Assembly: GCF_947507565.1 (NCBI RefSeq)
Contig: NC_089188.1
Location: forward strand, 434,001-498,000
Origin: Oscarella lobularis
Taxonomy: Eukaryota > Porifera > Homoscleromorpha > Homosclerophorida > Oscarellidae
DNA: 64,000 nt
Reading direction: 5' to 3'
The number at the start of each line of letters is the position of its first letter. Position 1 is the first letter of the stretch. The translations under genes were made by a program, and so were the position numbers. Shown here piece by piece: positions 61,901 to 64,000 of the stretch. The notes beneath the pieces are model-generated. The model saw nothing but the letters and a program-made list of their open reading frames with translations. It made no database searches and was not told the origin of the DNA.

Positions 61901-64000
61901 GACCACGTTACGAAAAGTCGAGACAAGGGAACTGTTTAAGTAAGATGCTCACTTTAATAAACGCGATCGTTTGGGATGCAGTATCGTCGCCAGAAACGCT
62001 GGTGGAACGCTTATCTTCTGTTCAACGAACGCGTCGATTCGCCCTCTACCAGTTTGCGAATTCGCATCTCATCTCAACGCACGACGAGTCTTTGTTTTCT
62101 TTTGCAGAGGCGGTCAGCAACGATGTGGGCAAACTGCCTGTTCTTCCCGGCGCAATCGAGCGCAGAATAGCAAAAGAAAATCTTGAATTTATGCATCTGA
62201 AGGCGTTGTTCAGTATAGAAAATTTTCGTTTCATGAGAAGCGTCGATTCGGTCGCCCCTCTCACTGTCGACGTCGAGCCGATGGTAACCGAATCTAATGT
62301 CGACTTCTTTATAACGATCAGATTCTTGCAGAAGGAGACGCAGGAGAAATTGGTCATGCTCGTTTTAAAGCTCTTGACGAATTTTTTGCTCTCCTACGGC
62401 CTTCGAGCGAAAAAGGCGATACGAGGATTGGCCGGTGAATGGGTCAACAGTCTCCTGTCGTTGCTCAAGTGCAGTAAGAATATGCGTTTTTGGTTTGCTA
62501 CATCGGCGCTCTTTTGCCATCCGCAACGCTTCGTGGAGTATCTCCTCGAATGTCCCAATCAAGGAGTGAGGGAGAGATATGGGAGGGGGGATGCCTATTC
62601 ACTTCTTTGTGCTTTAGGTTCGCACGGCTTTTAGTCGCTTTCTTGCCTACCTTGCTCACTTTTCTCACAACGACGGCCCCTACGTCAATCACTCGCCTGT
62701 CTACGGTCCTGCCTCCTCTGATATTATTGGATGTAAAGAGCGATTAGCTTAGACGAGAAATGGACTATTGTCTTTACAGCTCCGACGTCTCGCGAAACCC
62801 TTAGCGACTGCATCGTAGAAGCCGTTCTCAATCTCCTAAACAAGGAAGTGGGCGAACACGAGCGTCACATCAGCAAGTATTTCTTCTTCTTTCTGACGTA
62901 CTGCTCTTTCTCTGATGCAGAGGTCAGTTTTAACCCTCTCCCCACGTCCGCTTACGAAAACGAGCTTTTTCTTCTCAGCTTTCTCAATTGCTGAAAATGC
63001 GCGTACCGGCCCTATTCATAGCGCTCGCATTGGGCGAGGGTCCGGCTCTGATTGGCTACCGGCAACACGCGACCGATTTGTCGCGTCTTTATAGCGTCGT
63101 GTCGGTACTCGTGCGTTGCTACGACGTATCCCGTCACATTATTAATTGCGTCAAGGTTGCAACGCAGCCTATCATAATCGTCGATGAGATTTGCTACTTT
63201 GAACTACAGGAAGCAAAACCGGCTCCAAATCCGCTCTACGAGCTGTCTCAGCCGGAGGGAATGCACCCGGAAATTGTCGAGGCTTTGTTTGAAAATCAGA
63301 AGTATGTCTGCCTCGCTTTTGTGCCTTTGATATTTGAGTCACTTTTTTAGGTATCTGAAAAAGGTCATTAGCGAAAACGCTGCTGCTGAAGACACTTTGC
63401 AATTATTTAAAGTTCGTCGTCCCTGCGACGTTCTCCCCACATCGTAGTTTCATTTCGTTTTTTTCCCTCCTTAGTTTCTTTGTTGGGAAAATCCTACGAT
63501 GTCGCGCATGGTTTTAACCGAATTGCTCTATCAGGTTCGTTTTTCGGGTGCACGCGAGAATGTTAGCTAGAGTACCGCGCGTCGTAGATTACGTACGCGT
63601 TGGCGTACGAACTCCGACCCTACTAGGATTTGCTCTACTGTATACTCATGCTGGACGACTCCTGGCAGCATGCTCGTCTCCTAAACTGCGTCAGAAGTGA
63701 GTGGAAACGAGAGCTATACTGTCGGCGGAGATATCTCTTTTCCTTAGGATTCCAAGAAAATCAGCTTGACGGTATCTTGGATATAATTCGCAGATCAACA
63801 AATAACCAGCCGAAGAGATCGTACCAGTGCATCAAAATGCTTGTCAATCTGTTCACAACGTAAGTGGAATTTCCTCAATAAGCGCTTTTCTCCGATCCTG
63901 TTCGCTTTTTTGCTTAGATCTCGTGTGGCGAATGAACTTCTCAAAGACGAGTCCATGTACCGACCTTTTAAAGCGTTGGTCGATTGGCTAGGAGACAAAC
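55952..64000 (+). CDS. USP9X-family protein with substituted catalytic residues, partial
   Basis: Homologue of USP9X/FAF, large ubiquitin-specific proteases acting in the cytosol. Similarity begins at [13 protein letters not shown], internal to the family N-terminal half, and runs through many short exons to DWLGDK at the window edge, so both ends are missing. Landmarks: [44 protein letters not shown], ubiquitin-like [18 protein letters not shown], the SS-rich region before [22 protein letters not shown] and CKKCNREV (zinc finger), [35 protein letters not shown] and YLLECPN. The Cys box, normally GATCYMNS, reads GATGYMNC (about 60460-60486). The His box, normally GGHYYSY, reads GGQYYSF (about 61646-61666). 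The nucleophile and the general base are thus Gly and Gln. Degraded exon segments with in-frame stops sit near 57.1, 57.9 and 61.47 kb. I infer a pseudo-deubiquitinase or a decaying paralogue. Confidence 0.85.

Overview
The window is eukaryotic nuclear DNA, almost certainly from an early-branching animal; a sponge is my best guess. The evidence is multi-exon genes with very short GT-AG introns (about 38-150 nt), several lineage-specific seven-transmembrane receptors including a class F (Frizzled)-like one, an SMCHD1 homologue, a USP9X-family gene, kelch repeats, and decayed LTR and probable Helitron elements. No rRNA gene, convincing intact tRNA gene or CRISPR array is visible. Exon borders were placed by eye from reading frame, splice consensus and paralogue or family similarity. 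Two-sequence family comparisons rest on recalled family features, not on a search.

Layout. 1.5-10.0 kb: three tandem paralogous 7TM receptor genes on the plus strand; the first runs into an array of 13 small symmetric (phase 1-1) exons encoding an acidic tail. 10.2-11.1 kb: a large foldback inverted repeat. 13.4-15.8 kb: a Frizzled-like receptor with tiny introns. 17.1-18.8 kb: two abutting minisatellites. 19.0-22.3 kb and 45.7-51.75 kb: an old inverted duplication; the right copy is interrupted by a 2.6-kb Ty3/gypsy-like LTR element whose empty target site is kept in the left copy. 23.2-33.9 kb, minus strand: an unknown gene and a full-length SMCHD1-like gene (GHKL ATPase at the N terminus, SMC hinge at the C terminus). 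34.6-37.0 kb: duplicated exon-like modules. 37.2-40.1 kb: a CAG/GCA-based array encoding mostly alanine or leucine depending on frame. 40.6-43.0 kb: an 813-codon uninterrupted ORF of an unrecognised family. 43.5-44.9 kb: a minus-strand fragment head-to-head with a frameshifted kelch fragment. 52.7-55.6 kb: unrecognised genes. 55.95-64.0 kb: a USP9X-family gene, lacking its 5' part here and continuing past the window, in which both recognisable catalytic positions are substituted (Cys to Gly, His to Gln).

The strongest candidates for something undescribed are the receptor with a tail built from freely skippable mini-exons, the catalytically dead USP9X-like protein that also carries exon relics, and the single-exon 813-codon gene in an intron-rich setting. 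The genes are not an operon and I see no shared pathway, except that the three tandem receptors are one family with a common upstream motif.
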